In this document: positions 51,641-60,778 of the stretch, piece by piece
How positions within the stretch are numbered: position 1 is the first letter of the stretch
Layout: every line of letters starts with the position of its first letter
Assembly: GCF_946223165.1 (NCBI RefSeq)
Contig: NZ_CAMIBP010000003.1
Coordinates: 74,342 to 138,341 of the forward strand
Origin: an uncultured Corynebacterium sp.
Lineage (GTDB): Bacteria > Actinomycetota > Actinomycetes > Mycobacteriales > Mycobacteriaceae
Length of the DNA stretch: 64,000 bases
Direction: 5' to 3'
Notes under the pieces: generated by a model
The model's database searches: none
Told to the model about the DNA's origin: nothing
The model's input: only the letters and a program-made list of their open reading frames with translations
Translations under genes and position numbers: made by a program

Positions 51641-52882
51641 TTAAACCTCAGCTCGCTCGGCCTCATCCCACGGCGCAATAACGTGCGTGCGGGAGATCTC
51701 GGACACAGAGGCCACGCCCAGCAGGCGCAGGACGGTGGTGAGTTCCTTGGTGAGCAGCTCGATGACGCGGTTCACGCCCTCCCGGCCACCGGCCATGAGG
51801 CCGTAAAGGTAGGCGCGGCCAATGAAGACGAAGTCCGCGCCCAGGGCCAGGGCGATGGCGATGTCCGCGCCGGACATGATGCCGGAGTCGTAGACGATCT
51901 CGGCCTCACCGCCCACCTCGCGCGCGATCTTCTCCAGCTGGCGCAGCGGGTCGGCCACGCGATCGAGCTGGCGGCCGCCGTGCGCGGACACCCACACGCC
52001 GTCGGCGCCCAGGTCCACGACCTTACGGGCGTCCTCGGGGTTGATGATTCCCTTGATGAAGAGCGTGCCCTTCCACGACTCGCGGATCCATTTCAGATCC
52101 TCGAAGTCCAGCGTCGGGTCAAACATGCCGTTGACCAGCTCGCCCAGGGTTCCGGTGGTGGACGACAGGGACGCGAAGGTCACCGGGTCCGTGGTGAGGA
52201 AGTTGAACCACCACTCCGGGCGCCACGCGGCGTCGATGACGGTGCCGGGGGTCAGGCGCGGCGGGATGCGCATGCCGTTGCGGGTATCGCGCAGGCGCTC
52301 GCCGGCCACCGGGGTATCCACGGTAACCACGAGCGTGTCGTAGCCGGCCTTGGCCGCACGGTCGATGAGATCCTGGCATGCCGCGTGATCCTTCCACAGG
52401 TACAGCTGGAACCAGCGTCGGCCAGTACCGCTGGACGCTGCGGTCTCCTCAATGGAGCGCGTACCCATGGTGGACAGCGCGAACGGGATGCCGGCTGCCG
52501 TTGCCGCCGATGCCCCCGCGTCCTCGCCCTCCGCATGCATGAAGCGGGTGAAACCGGTGGGCGCGATGCCGAAGGGTAGGGACGCCGGGCCGCCCGCGAT
52601 CTGGGTGGTGAGATCCATGTGCTCCTTGCCGTTGAGGACGTTGGGCACGAAGCGGCATTGGCGAAACAGCTCGCGGCTGGCGTTGTAGGTCACTTCCTCG
52701 CGCGCGGCGCCGTCCACGTAGTCGAAGGCGGGCTTCGGGATGCGGCGCTTGGCAATCTTTCGCAGATCCCACACGTCCGCGGCCTTGGCCAGGCGTGCGG
52801 CGCGACGGTCGAGCGTGGGCTTGCCAAAGACCATGACGTTCTTGAGTTCACCGACGTCCGGCAAATGGCGTTCCAATCTCAT
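51641..52882 (-). CDS. FMN-dependent alpha-hydroxy-acid oxidase/dehydrogenase (LldD-like)
   Basis: The 413-residue enzyme belongs to the L-lactate dehydrogenase/glycolate oxidase family. It has RIPKPAFDYVDGAAREEVT, FGIAPTGFTRFMHAEGEDAG, VVTVDTPVAGERLRD, LFIKGIINPEDA and the active-site block VSAHGGRQLDR with its catalytic His and Arg; the usual Asn (SNHGG) is Ala here. The ending FIGRAYLYGLMAGGREGV is the FMN-site signature. It resembles corynebacterial LldD but is probably a paralogue with an uncertain substrate. Its start has no strong ribosome-binding site. Confidence 0.85.
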   Translation of the reverse strand: MRLERHLPDVGELKNVMVFGKPTLDRRAARLAKAADVWDLRKIAKRRIPKPAFDYVDGAAREEVTYNASRELFRQCRFVPNVLNGKEHMDLTTQIAGGPASLPFGIAPTGFTRFMHAEGEDAGASAATAAGIPFALSTMGTRSIEETAASSGTGRRWFQLYLWKDHAACQDLIDRAAKAGYDTLVVTVDTPVAGERLRDTRNGMRIPPRLTPGTVIDAAWRPEWWFNFLTTDPVTFASLSSTTGTLGELVNGMFDPTLDFEDLKWIRESWKGTLFIKGIINPEDARKVVDLGADGVWVSAHGGRQLDRVADPLRQLEKIAREVGGEAEIVYDSGIMSGADIAIALALGADFVFIGRAYLYGLMAGGREGVNRVIELLTKELTTVLRLLGVASVSEISRTHVIAPWDEAERAEV

Positions 52883-53018
52883 AATTTCTCCCCTTTAATA
52901 GAAATGATCCTCTAGCGTACGCCTGCCCCGCCGATGGCTCCTCGGCCAGGGTTCTCGACTGGGCGGAGACCCGCGCCTCTGTCGACCTGCAGCTGCCTGC
53001 CGATGCCGCCCCCGCCAG

Positions 53019-53475
53019 CGCGCGCACGGCCTCCTCGTCCGACCAAGTCTCCTGGCTGCACGGGACGGAGCATTGGAACAACCCTAGTCACCCTGCGTAG
53101 CGAACAGCCGTTCCTCTGCGACGCCGCTCTTCAAGAACGCATGATCCACGTTGGTGGTGAGCACAAAGTAGTCCTTGTCCTCCACAAGCTTCAGCAGGTC
53201 CTCGTAGACCGGCAGGGACTCCTCCGTGTAATGACCGAACATGACGTAGCAGGACCAATAAGCCCACGTCTCCCTCGGCGTAGGGAAGGGATAGAAGCCC
53301 GCGGAGTAGGTGTGCCCAGCCGCGGTAGACAGCCCGGAACCGGCGCCGATGACGACGTGATCGGCGGCATCGAGGGCAGCACGGAGTTCGCCGCGTTGAC
53401 GATGCCGTCCACGGCGAGGCTCGTGATATCACCCTTCAGGGCAGACGAAAGGCCGGGCGCACGAGACTGCAGTGT
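53019..53475 (-). pseudogene. Decayed macrodomain-SirTM (SIR2) remnant
   Basis: On the minus strand, residues reading ALKGDITSLAVDGIVNAANS (about 53370-53430) are the start of a macrodomain. After a short junction the frame changes to ELRAALDAADHVVIGAGSGLSTAAG, a SIR2 start, then AGFYPFPTPRETWAYWS and KDYFVLTTNVDHAFLKSG and ERLFATQGD. A one-base loss at TAGGG ends the frame at 53085-53087; in the next frame LFQCSVPCSQETWSDEEAVRAL continues to about 53020 and then homology stops. Family memory suggests about 25 residues are also missing between HTYS and AGFYPFP. In intact form, macro and SirTM genes form a reversible ADP-ribosylation pair. Three lesions make this a pseudogene. Confidence 0.82.
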
Positions 53476-53497
53476 CGCCCGGCCCCACCAGTTGAAT

Positions 53498-54124
53498 CTA
53501 GTAACGGATGTTGACGCGCTCGCGAACGTTACCGCCGCGCTCGACCAGCTCCAGCAGACCCAGGGCGTAGTCGGCGTAGGAGATAGCGGACTTGCCGTCC
53601 TCGTCGAAGGTGAGCAGGTCGGACTCCACGATGGTGTACGTGCCGGTGCGCTCGCCCTCGGCGTTGTACTCGATGGCCGGGGAGACGAAGGTCCACACGA
53701 AATCATCGCGGGTGCGCAAGTAATCGAGCTGATCGGACTGCGCGGTGGCCAGCGGGCGGAACTCGGCCGGGAACTGATCGGTGGACAGGAGACGGGTGCC
53801 GTCCTCATCGACCCACAGGGAGCCCGCGCCACCCACGACGTAGAAGTGGGTCTCGGTGCCAGCCAGCAGGTCAGCGATGCGCTTGACGGACTCGACGTGC
53901 ATGGGCAGCACTTCCGGCTGCCAGCCACCGAAGGCGTCCACGACGGCGTCGAAGCCGGCCACATCCTCCTTGGTGATCTCCATGATGTCGCGGATGATGG
54001 CCTTCTGTGCTGCCGAGCGGTTCTCGCCGCGGACGATGGCGGTGACGTCGTGGCCGGCGTCAATGGCGTCCTTCGTGAACAGGGAGCCGGTCTTACCGTT
54101 GGCGGCGATGACTGCAATCTTCAT
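53498..54124 (-). CDS. NmrA/SDR-like NAD(P)-binding oxidoreductase
   Basis: The 208-residue protein has the dinucleotide-binding start KIAVIAANGKTGSLFTKDAIDAGH (a GxxGxxG variant, A-A-NGKTG), FDAVVDAFGGWQPEVLPMH, HFYVVGGAGSLWVDEDG and DFVWTFVSPAIEYNAEGERTG. It lacks the Tyr-Lys pair of classical SDRs and resembles quinone-reductase or sugar-epimerase-like redox proteins. It is divergent from an HxlR regulator, an arrangement like QorR-qor2 of C. glutamicum, so redox-controlled expression is inferred. Confidence 0.85.
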   Translation of the reverse strand: MKIAVIAANGKTGSLFTKDAIDAGHDVTAIVRGENRSAAQKAIIRDIMEITKEDVAGFDAVVDAFGGWQPEVLPMHVESVKRIADLLAGTETHFYVVGGAGSLWVDEDGTRLLSTDQFPAEFRPLATAQSDQLDYLRTRDDFVWTFVSPAIEYNAEGERTGTYTIVESDLLTFDEDGKSAISYADYALGLLELVERGGNVRERVNIRY

Positions 54125-54169
54125 GAGGTTTCTCTTTCTCTCAATTAGTTCAATCTTTAACTTGATTTC

Positions 54170-54188
54170 GTACTGGAGCCTACAGTAC
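54170..54188. promoter_or_regulatory. Inverted repeat between the NmrA-like and HxlR genes
   Basis: GTACTG-GAGCCTA-CAGTAC has perfect 6-bp arms. Further partial repeats (GGTACCTTC with GAAAGTAGGAAC) lie just to the right. HxlR-type regulators bind such divergent regions, so this is a candidate operator. Confidence 0.55.
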
Positions 54189-54264
54189 ACACGGTGGTAC
54201 CTTCTTGAAAGTAGGAACAATAAAGTGCTGTAGGAACCATCCAGAAACTATCAAGGTCAACGCC

Positions 54265-54603
54265 ATGAACTCCCCCGTCACCGAGCTGCCCGCCTGCCCC
54301 GTTGAGTCAACCCTCATGCTCATTTCCAACCGCTGGCGCACGATGATCGTCCGCGATCTCCTGGAGGGCACCAAGCGCTTCGGCGAGCTCAAGCGCACCG
54401 TCACCGGTATCAGCCAGAAGGTGCTCACCTCCAATCTGCGGGCGATGGAGGACGCCGGCATCGTCAGCCGCGAGGTCTTCGCCGAGGTCCCGCCCCGCGT
54501 CGAATACTCGCTCACCCCGCTGGGCCAATCCCTCAAACCCATCCTCGACGCCATGGATGACTGGGGCACGCACTACAAGGCGCAGCTAGATTCCTTGGAA
54601 TGA
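54265..54603 (+). CDS. HxlR (DUF24)-family redox-type regulator
   Basis: The 112-residue protein has the HxlR winged helix (LMLISNRWRTMIVRDLLEGTKRFGELKRTV, SQKVLTSNLRAMEDAGIVSREVF, PRVEYSLTPLGQSL). A conserved Cys near residue 11 in LPACPVE is where thiol-based sensing occurs in YodB/QorR. The ATG at 54265 follows AAGGTC. Its stop overlaps the next small gene by ATGA. Confidence 0.88.
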   Translation: MNSPVTELPACPVESTLMLISNRWRTMIVRDLLEGTKRFGELKRTVTGISQKVLTSNLRAMEDAGIVSREVFAEVPPRVEYSLTPLGQSLKPILDAMDDWGTHYKAQLDSLE

Positions 54604-54836
54604 GCCTCACCGTCAATCTCTACGACGCCGGCTCCAATGGAGCGGCCCGCGCCTTCGCTGAAGAGAAGGAGGCCAGCGGCATTGCCGGCGCCATCCGCGC
54701 CGAGGACGGCAACCTGGCCTACCGCTACCTCCAGCCACTCGATGATCCCGAGACCGTCCTGCGCGAGAAGTACGACCTGCACATGCGCGTTGAGCGCTAC
54801 GTCTCCGCCGAGGAGAACCCGCCCAACGGCAGATGA
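54600..54836 (+). CDS. Small hypothetical protein coupled to the HxlR gene
   Basis: A 78-residue acidic protein begins inside the HxlR stop (ATGA) and reads SLTVNLYDAGSNGAARAFAEEKEAS, then YRYLQPLDDPETVLREKY. It could be an ABM-like single-domain remnant (dimeric alpha-beta barrel) that pairs with the oxidoreductase, but no diagnostic motif is seen. Coupled translation makes it likely a real gene. Confidence 0.6.
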   Translation: MSLTVNLYDAGSNGAARAFAEEKEASGIAGAIRAEDGNLAYRYLQPLDDPETVLREKYDLHMRVERYVSAEENPPNGR

Positions 54837-54898
54837 GCGCAGTATCCGCGTGATTCGTGGCAGAAAATCAACGGATAGTGCGCTCGCGTGCTGGCGAA

Positions 54899-57800
54899 CT
54901 AGCGCCGGTACCCCCGCCGCGGCCGGAATCCGGGCCCGCGCGGCGGCTCGGGTGGAGAGTCTGAATCGTCGTCGAAGCTGAGCTCCTCCATCGCGTCGGA
55001 GAGCGTGCGGCCCCGGCGGGGCCCGGACTGCCACGGCTTGGGCAGATCCGCGGTGTTGGACTGTGGGGTGCGGCCGCGAGCCCAGGAGTCCTCGACGCCG
55101 GACGTATCCCAGGGCTCGGTGCGGTCCCACGGCGTAGGCTCCGCGGCGGGCTGCGGGGAAGGTGGAGCGGGGGCAACAGAAGGCTGCGTGCGCAGCGGCG
55201 CCTTCCCCGTCACCCGAATGCCGCGCGGCGTAATGGCGGCGCCGAGTGCGCGCAGCTCGCCGGCCAGCGGGGTCTCGAAGATGGGTCGGCCGTTGGCCTT
55301 CTCCATGACAAGCGGGGACAGGCGTCCAGAGGCGACGAGGCGGGTGAGCCCGTCGAAGAGGCGGGTCACGACATCGGAGCGGTCGATGCCCTCGGGCAGC
55401 GCGTCGAGGAACGTGGTCAGCGTCTTGCCGCCGCGGGTCAGGTGCGCGATGGGCAGGCCATCCATAAGCACGACGAGGGCGCCGGCGGCGCGGGGAACGG
55501 TCTTAGTCGTTGCGGTGTCGGCGGTGTCGGCGGTGTCGGCGGTGTCGGCAGCAGGCCAGGCCAGCGCGGCACCGTAGGGGTTGGCCGGATCGGTGGCGGC
55601 CAGGACATGCGTGGCGGGGTCGGTGGTACCCGAGGGCCAGCCGGTGACGTCGGGGGTGTCGGCCAGGCCGCGGAGTCGATCGATGACGGCTGACGTGGAG
55701 AACTGGGCCGCGCCCAGCCCCTCGATGACATAGCCGCGCATGGCCTTGCCGGATTCCTCAAAGCCGGAGAGCACCGTGTAGGCCAGGGCGAATCCGCCGA
55801 GGATGTCCTCGGCCACGACGCAGCCGCGGGTGAGCACGCCGTAGCGGTCCAGCCAGGCCTCGCCGTGGGCGACGGAGCGTGAGGTAGCGTCAGCAGCAGG
55901 CGCCGCGGACAGCCCGACGGAGAGAGCCCAGCGCCCGCCCATGTCCGGCGGCGCGGACTGCGCGTGCGTGGACTGGGCGAACGAGGTTCGTCCCATGCGC
56001 AGGCGCGAGCGCGCGGGCCGGCGCTGGGCGCGGTGCGCAGACGCCGACCGCGTGGTGCCACCGGCCAGGTGGGCGCGCAGCGGGGCAAAGGAATCGGGGC
56101 TGACGGCACCGGCCTCGACCAAGCCCCAGAGAGCCTCGCGGAGCTCCTCGGCGGTGCCGGAGACCTCGGCCAGGATGTCGGCGAAGTGGAAGGCGCCGCC
56201 GCGGGAGAGCACGTCCACGACCGCCTGCTGGAGCATGGACAAGCCCAGCTCATCGGCGGAGAGCTGCGGCGCGAGCTGCGCCGCGTAGTCCGCAGGCAGG
56301 AGCGCGATCCAGGGATCGGCGGCGCCGGCCTTGCCCATGCCCTGGATGAGGACCTCGCCGGACGCGGTGAGCTCGTCGAGCAGGGTCGGTCTGTAGTCCG
56401 CCACGCGCGCGGGCAGAATGAGGGTCTCCCACGCGGAGGCGGGCAGGCGCACGCCGGCCAGCTGCTCGATGGCGCCGAAGACGCCGTCCGCGCCGGAGCC
56501 GGTGGGGCGCTCCCCCACGGCGGCCACGCCCTGCCAGTCCGGCAGGAAGCGCCCGTAGGTGGCCGGCGAGACGGGCTCGGTGGCGGCGCGGGCGGCGGCC
56601 AGCGAGCGCGATCGGATGACGCGCAGGACCTCCGCGGCGACATACTCGGTCTCGTCCACACCCTGGCGGTAGTGTCCCTCCAGCACGGTGTCCAGGGCCT
56701 TGAGCTGCGCGAAGGCCACCGATGCCGAGAGCCCGAATGCGTCCTGCAGGTCGCGGGCCACGAACGGGCCGCGGGTGCGCGCCCAGCGGGAGACGAGCTG
56801 CTCGAGGGAGTCGGTGATGGTGGCCTGCTGCGCGGGGACGCCGGGCGGGACTGGGACGCCAAGGCCGTCGCGGAGGAGGGGGGCATCGGCGGGCTGGGCT
56901 AGGTGCTCGCGGCCGGAAATGCGCACGCGCATGACGCGCGGGCCCAGGACATCCAGGGCCGCGAGCGGCACGTGGGCGTGCTCGCCGAACTCATCGACTG
57001 GGATGGGCCCTAGGATGCGCAGGAGATCGATAACCTCCTCGGGCGTGCGGGCGCGACGGTCGGGGGCGGTGCGCTGGAGCTGCGCGTGAACCTCGGCGAT
57101 GATCTCCGGGTCCAGCAGCTCGTGCAGCTCCACCGTGCCCAAGAGCTTAGACAGCAGCTGCGGGTCCAGGGCCAGGGCCGCTGCGCGCTTTTCGGCCAGG
57201 GGCGAGTCGCCTTCGTACATGAACGCGCCGGTGTAGTTGAACAGCATGGTCGATGCAAACGGCGAAGGCTGCTGCGTGGTCACCTCCGCAATGCGGATGC
57301 GCCGGTGCCCCAGGTCCCGCATGGTCTCCGTGAGCGCGGGCAGGTCGTAGACGTCCTGCAGGCACTCGCGCACGGTCTCCAGGATGATCGGGAACGAGGG
57401 ATACTTGCGGGCGACGTCGAGAAGCTGCTCGGCGCGCTGGCGCTGCTGCCACAAAGGCGCGCGCTTGCCTGGATTGCGGCGCGGCAGGAGCAGCGCGCGG
57501 GCCGCACATTCGCGGAAGCGGGAGGCAAAGAGCGCGGAGCCGCCCACCTGCTCGGTGACGATGTCCGCGATCTCATCGGCGTCAAACATAAACAGCGAGC
57601 CGTCCGGCTCGGCCTCGCCCTCCGGCATGCGCAGGACGATGCCGTCGTCGCCCGAGACCGCTTGCGGGTCCATGCCCGTGCGCTCGGCCACGCGCTGGCT
57701 CACGGCCAGCGCCCACGCCGCGTTGACCGGCCGGCCAAACGGCGTATGCAGCACGATGCGCCAGTCCCCCAGCTCATCGCGGAACCGCTCCAGCAGCAGG

Positions 57801-59953
57801 GTCTTCTCGTCCGGGATGACTCCGGTGGCGTCCTTCTGCTCGGCCAGGTAGTCCAGCAGGTTGTCCTTGGCCCACTGATCCGTGTCGTGGATGATGGACG
57901 GGTCCGCGTGCGCCTCGCGCCGGTACGCGCCCAGCGCCTTGCCCAGCTCGTAGGGGCGCCCGGCCTGGTCGCCGTTCCAGAAGGGCAGGCGGCCGGTGTG
58001 GCCTGGCGCGGGCGTGACCAGCACCTGGTCGCGTGTGATGTCCTCCACACGCCAGCTCGTGGCCCCCAGGGTGAAGATGTCGCCCACCCGGGACTCGTAG
58101 ACCATCTCCTCGTCCAGCTCGCCCACGCGCCGCAGGCCTGAGCCTTCGGCCCCAGCCACGAGGAAAACACCGAACATGCCGCGGTCCGGGATGGTGCCGC
58201 CGTTGGTGACGGCCACGCGCTGCGCGCCCGGGCGCGGGGTAAGTAGCCCCGTGACGCGGTCGTAGACCACGCGGGGCTTAAGCTCCGCGAAGTCGGTGGA
58301 GGGATACACGCCGCTGGCCAGGTCGATGACGGAGTCGAAGACCTCGCGCGCTAGGTCCCGGTAGGGCCAGGCACGGGTCACGGTGGCGTACCACTCGTCG
58401 CTGCCGATGCCGTCCTCCCCCGCCGCGGCCACCGCCGCTACGGTCTGCTGGGTCAGAACGTCCAACGGGTTGGAGGGGACGGTGAGCTCCTCGATGAGGC
58501 CCTCGCGCATGCGTGCCACCGTCACCGCGGACTGCACGAGGTCCGCGCGGTGCTTGGGATAAAAAGAGCCCTGCGACACCGCGCCCACGGCGTGCCCGGC
58601 GCGGCCCACGCGCTGCAGGCCGGAGGCCACCGAGGGTGGGGCCTCGATCTGGACGACGAGATCGACGGCGCCCATGTCAATGCCCAGTTCCAGCGAGCTC
58701 GTGGCCACGACGGCGCGCAGCGCCCCCTCCTTGAGCATGGTCTCGGTGAGCTTGCGCTCGTCCTTAGAGACCGAGCCGTGGTGGGCGCGCGCGATGACGG
58801 CGGGGGCCTTGCCGGCCACGTCGACCTGCTTCATGAGCTGCGCCGGGTCCCGGCGCGTTGCGGGCGAGAGCGAGGCCGGGTCATATTCCTGCGCGTAGAG
58901 CTCGTTAAGCCGGCTGGTCACTCGCTCTGCGGTGCGGCGGGAGTTCACGAAGACGAGCGTGGAGCGGTGCGCCATGACCTCCTTGTAGAGCTCGTCCTCG
59001 ATGAACGGCCAGATGGACTTCGCCGCGGGCAGCGCCGACTCCGCGGGGCCGCCGGAACTGGCACCCGGGCCTGCACCACGTCTAGCCCCGAGCGTGCCGG
59101 AGGTGAGCCCCGTCCGATCCTCCACCGTGATCTCCCCGATGGTGGATCCCGCCTCCGGCGTGGGCAGATCCGACATGTCTTCGACCGGCACGTGGATGTC
59201 TAAGTCCCAGCGCTTCTTACCCGGCGGCGCGATAATCTCCACCGGGCGCCCGCCGCCTAAGAAGTTCGCCACGGTCTCCAGTGGGCGCACGGTGGCGGAC
59301 AGGCCGATGCGTTGGAACTCACCAGCCACGCGGGCCAGACGCTCCAGGGTGAGCGCCAGGTGCACGCCGCGCTTGGTGCCCGCCAGGGCGTGAATCTCGT
59401 CGATGATGACCGTGTCCACCGTCGACAGGATGCCCGCCGCCTTGGAAGTGAGCATGAGGTACGCCGACTCCGGCGTGGTGATGAGGATGTCCGGCGGCCG
59501 GCGCACCTGCCGGTTGCGCTCGGACTGTGGGGTATCGCCGGAGCGCACGCCCACCGTGATGTCCGGGGCGGGCAGTCCCTGGGCGCTGGCCACGCGGGCA
59601 ATACCGTTCAACGGCGCGCGCAGGTTATTCTCCACGTCCACGCCCAGAGCTTTCAGCGGCGAGATGTAGAGAACCTTGACGCCGCCGGCGGAATCTCCGT
59701 GGCTGCCCTCGCGCGAGCGCACACCGGGACCTAAGTCCAGGGAGGTCTGGCCTTCGCGCTCCACCAGATTATTGAGCGCCCAGAGGAACGCCGCCAGCGT
59801 CTTTCCAGAGCCAGTCGGCGCGACGACGAGCGCGTGATCTCCCTGTGAAATAGCCGACCACGCCTGCTCCTGGACTGGCGTGGGAGCTGCGAATACCTCT
59901 TCGAACCATCGGGCCACCGCCGGTTGAAATCGCTCGAGGATTTTTTTGGGCAT
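54899..59953 (-). CDS. lhr: Large ATP-dependent helicase Lhr
   Basis: Lhr is a 3'-5' DNA/RNA-DNA helicase of the SF2 group used in repair. The 1684-residue protein has APTGSGKTLAAFLWAL (Walker A), ISPLKALGVDVENNLR, DEIHALAGTKRGVHLALTLERL (DEIH box), IGLSATVRPLETVANFLGG, then the second helicase domain (TLVFVNSRRTAERV, AVVATSSLELGIDMGAVDLVVQIEAPPSVASGLQRVGRAGHAVG), a winged-helix and the Lhr-CORE (GDIFTLGATSWRVEDI), followed by a long C-terminal region. It is longer than M. tuberculosis Lhr (about 1513), with a (TAD)n repeat near residue 1475. Divergent cysQ begins 35 nt away. Confidence 0.95.
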   Translation of the reverse strand: MPKKILERFQPAVARWFEEVFAAPTPVQEQAWSAISQGDHALVVAPTGSGKTLAAFLWALNNLVEREGQTSLDLGPGVRSREGSHGDSAGGVKVLYISPLKALGVDVENNLRAPLNGIARVASAQGLPAPDITVGVRSGDTPQSERNRQVRRPPDILITTPESAYLMLTSKAAGILSTVDTVIIDEIHALAGTKRGVHLALTLERLARVAGEFQRIGLSATVRPLETVANFLGGGRPVEIIAPPGKKRWDLDIHVPVEDMSDLPTPEAGSTIGEITVEDRTGLTSGTLGARRGAGPGASSGGPAESALPAAKSIWPFIEDELYKEVMAHRSTLVFVNSRRTAERVTSRLNELYAQEYDPASLSPATRRDPAQLMKQVDVAGKAPAVIARAHHGSVSKDERKLTETMLKEGALRAVVATSSLELGIDMGAVDLVVQIEAPPSVASGLQRVGRAGHAVGAVSQGSFYPKHRADLVQSAVTVARMREGLIEELTVPSNPLDVLTQQTVAAVAAAGEDGIGSDEWYATVTRAWPYRDLAREVFDSVIDLASGVYPSTDFAELKPRVVYDRVTGLLTPRPGAQRVAVTNGGTIPDRGMFGVFLVAGAEGSGLRRVGELDEEMVYESRVGDIFTLGATSWRVEDITRDQVLVTPAPGHTGRLPFWNGDQAGRPYELGKALGAYRREAHADPSIIHDTDQWAKDNLLDYLAEQKDATGVIPDEKTLLLERFRDELGDWRIVLHTPFGRPVNAAWALAVSQRVAERTGMDPQAVSGDDGIVLRMPEGEAEPDGSLFMFDADEIADIVTEQVGGSALFASRFRECAARALLLPRRNPGKRAPLWQQRQRAEQLLDVARKYPSFPIILETVRECLQDVYDLPALTETMRDLGHRRIRIAEVTTQQPSPFASTMLFNYTGAFMYEGDSPLAEKRAAALALDPQLLSKLLGTVELHELLDPEIIAEVHAQLQRTAPDRRARTPEEVIDLLRILGPIPVDEFGEHAHVPLAALDVLGPRVMRVRISGREHLAQPADAPLLRDGLGVPVPPGVPAQQATITDSLEQLVSRWARTRGPFVARDLQDAFGLSASVAFAQLKALDTVLEGHYRQGVDETEYVAAEVLRVIRSRSLAAARAATEPVSPATYGRFLPDWQGVAAVGERPTGSGADGVFGAIEQLAGVRLPASAWETLILPARVADYRPTLLDELTASGEVLIQGMGKAGAADPWIALLPADYAAQLAPQLSADELGLSMLQQAVVDVLSRGGAFHFADILAEVSGTAEELREALWGLVEAGAVSPDSFAPLRAHLAGGTTRSASAHRAQRRPARSRLRMGRTSFAQSTHAQSAPPDMGGRWALSVGLSAAPAADATSRSVAHGEAWLDRYGVLTRGCVVAEDILGGFALAYTVLSGFEESGKAMRGYVIEGLGAAQFSTSAVIDRLRGLADTPDVTGWPSGTTDPATHVLAATDPANPYGAALAWPAADTADTADTADTATTKTVPRAAGALVVLMDGLPIAHLTRGGKTLTTFLDALPEGIDRSDVVTRLFDGLTRLVASGRLSPLVMEKANGRPIFETPLAGELRALGAAITPRGIRVTGKAPLRTQPSVAPAPPSPQPAAEPTPWDRTEPWDTSGVEDSWARGRTPQSNTADLPKPWQSGPRRGRTLSDAMEELSFDDDSDSPPEPPRGPGFRPRRGYRR

Positions 59954-59987
59954 GCCCTACCTTAACCCGGCAGGTACTGTAGAACGC

Positions 59988-60746
59988 ATGACCGTCGAAC
60001 TTTCTGACTCCCGCCTGTGCAACCACATCGCCGAAGGCGTCGGTGACATTCTCAAAGGTGTTCGCTCCGCTGGCCTCCTGCGCGGACTCGCGCTGGGTGA
60101 TGCTGGTGATACGTTGTCGCAGGAGTGGATCGCCCGCGTGCTTGAGCAGCACCGCCCGGACGATGGTTTCTTGTCGGAGGAAGACACCGATGACCTCGCT
60201 CGCCTGAAGAAGGACCGCGTGTGGATCGTCGACCCGCTCGACGGCACCAAGGAGTTCTCCACTGGCCGCCAGGACTGGGCCATCCACATCGCCCTCGTCG
60301 AAAACGGCCGCCCCAAGGTGGCGGCTGTGGGCATGCCGGATCTGGGCGTGACCTTTAAGTCCTCCGACGTCCGCGCTGTCACCGGCCCGCTGGCCAAGAA
60401 GTTCGTCGTTTCCCGCAACCGCCCGCCCAAGGTGGCCGAGTTCATCGCGGAGCAGATGGGCTACGAGACCCGCGGCATCGGCAGCGCCGGCGCCAAGGCC
60501 ATGCACGTCCTGCTCGGTGACTTCGACGGCTACATCCACTCTGGTGGTCAGTACGAGTGGGACCAGGCCGCCCCGGTGGGCGTGGCGCTGGCCTCCGGCC
60601 TGTGGTGCTCCCGCCTGAACGGCACGGAGATCACCTTCAACAATGAGGACACCTTCATCCCGGACCTCGTCATCTGCCGCCCCGAGCTCAAGGACGAGAT
60701 TTTGGGGCATGCCGCGAAGTTTGCTGAGGCCAACGGCGGTTTCTAA
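59988..60746 (+). CDS. cysQ: 3'(2'),5'-bisphosphate nucleotidase CysQ (inositol monophosphatase family)
   Basis: CysQ dephosphorylates PAP, a by-product of sulfate assimilation, and may act on inositol phosphates. The 252-residue protein has DDGFLSEEDTDD, WIVDPLDGTKEFSTGRQDWAIHIALVENGRP (the Mg-binding DPxDGT) and the second metal motif YEWDQAAPVGVALASGLW, with metal-ligand Asp residues. A TACTGT box lies 7 nt before the ATG, suggesting a leaderless start. It leads into thyA-folA-mrx1. Confidence 0.93.
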   Translation: MTVELSDSRLCNHIAEGVGDILKGVRSAGLLRGLALGDAGDTLSQEWIARVLEQHRPDDGFLSEEDTDDLARLKKDRVWIVDPLDGTKEFSTGRQDWAIHIALVENGRPKVAAVGMPDLGVTFKSSDVRAVTGPLAKKFVVSRNRPPKVAEFIAEQMGYETRGIGSAGAKAMHVLLGDFDGYIHSGGQYEWDQAAPVGVALASGLWCSRLNGTEITFNNEDTFIPDLVICRPELKDEILGHAAKFAEANGGF

Positions 60747-60778
60747 ACTCTCCGTCCGACGCAACTAAACTGGCACCC

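Noticed and set aside
597..53011. Overrepresented 12-mer GCCGATGCCGCC (and complement), more than ten copies
   Set aside because: Most copies encode Ala-Asp-Ala-Ala in the same frame using preferred codons, so codon bias explains them better than a DNA signal; a few out-of-frame copies remain unexplained.
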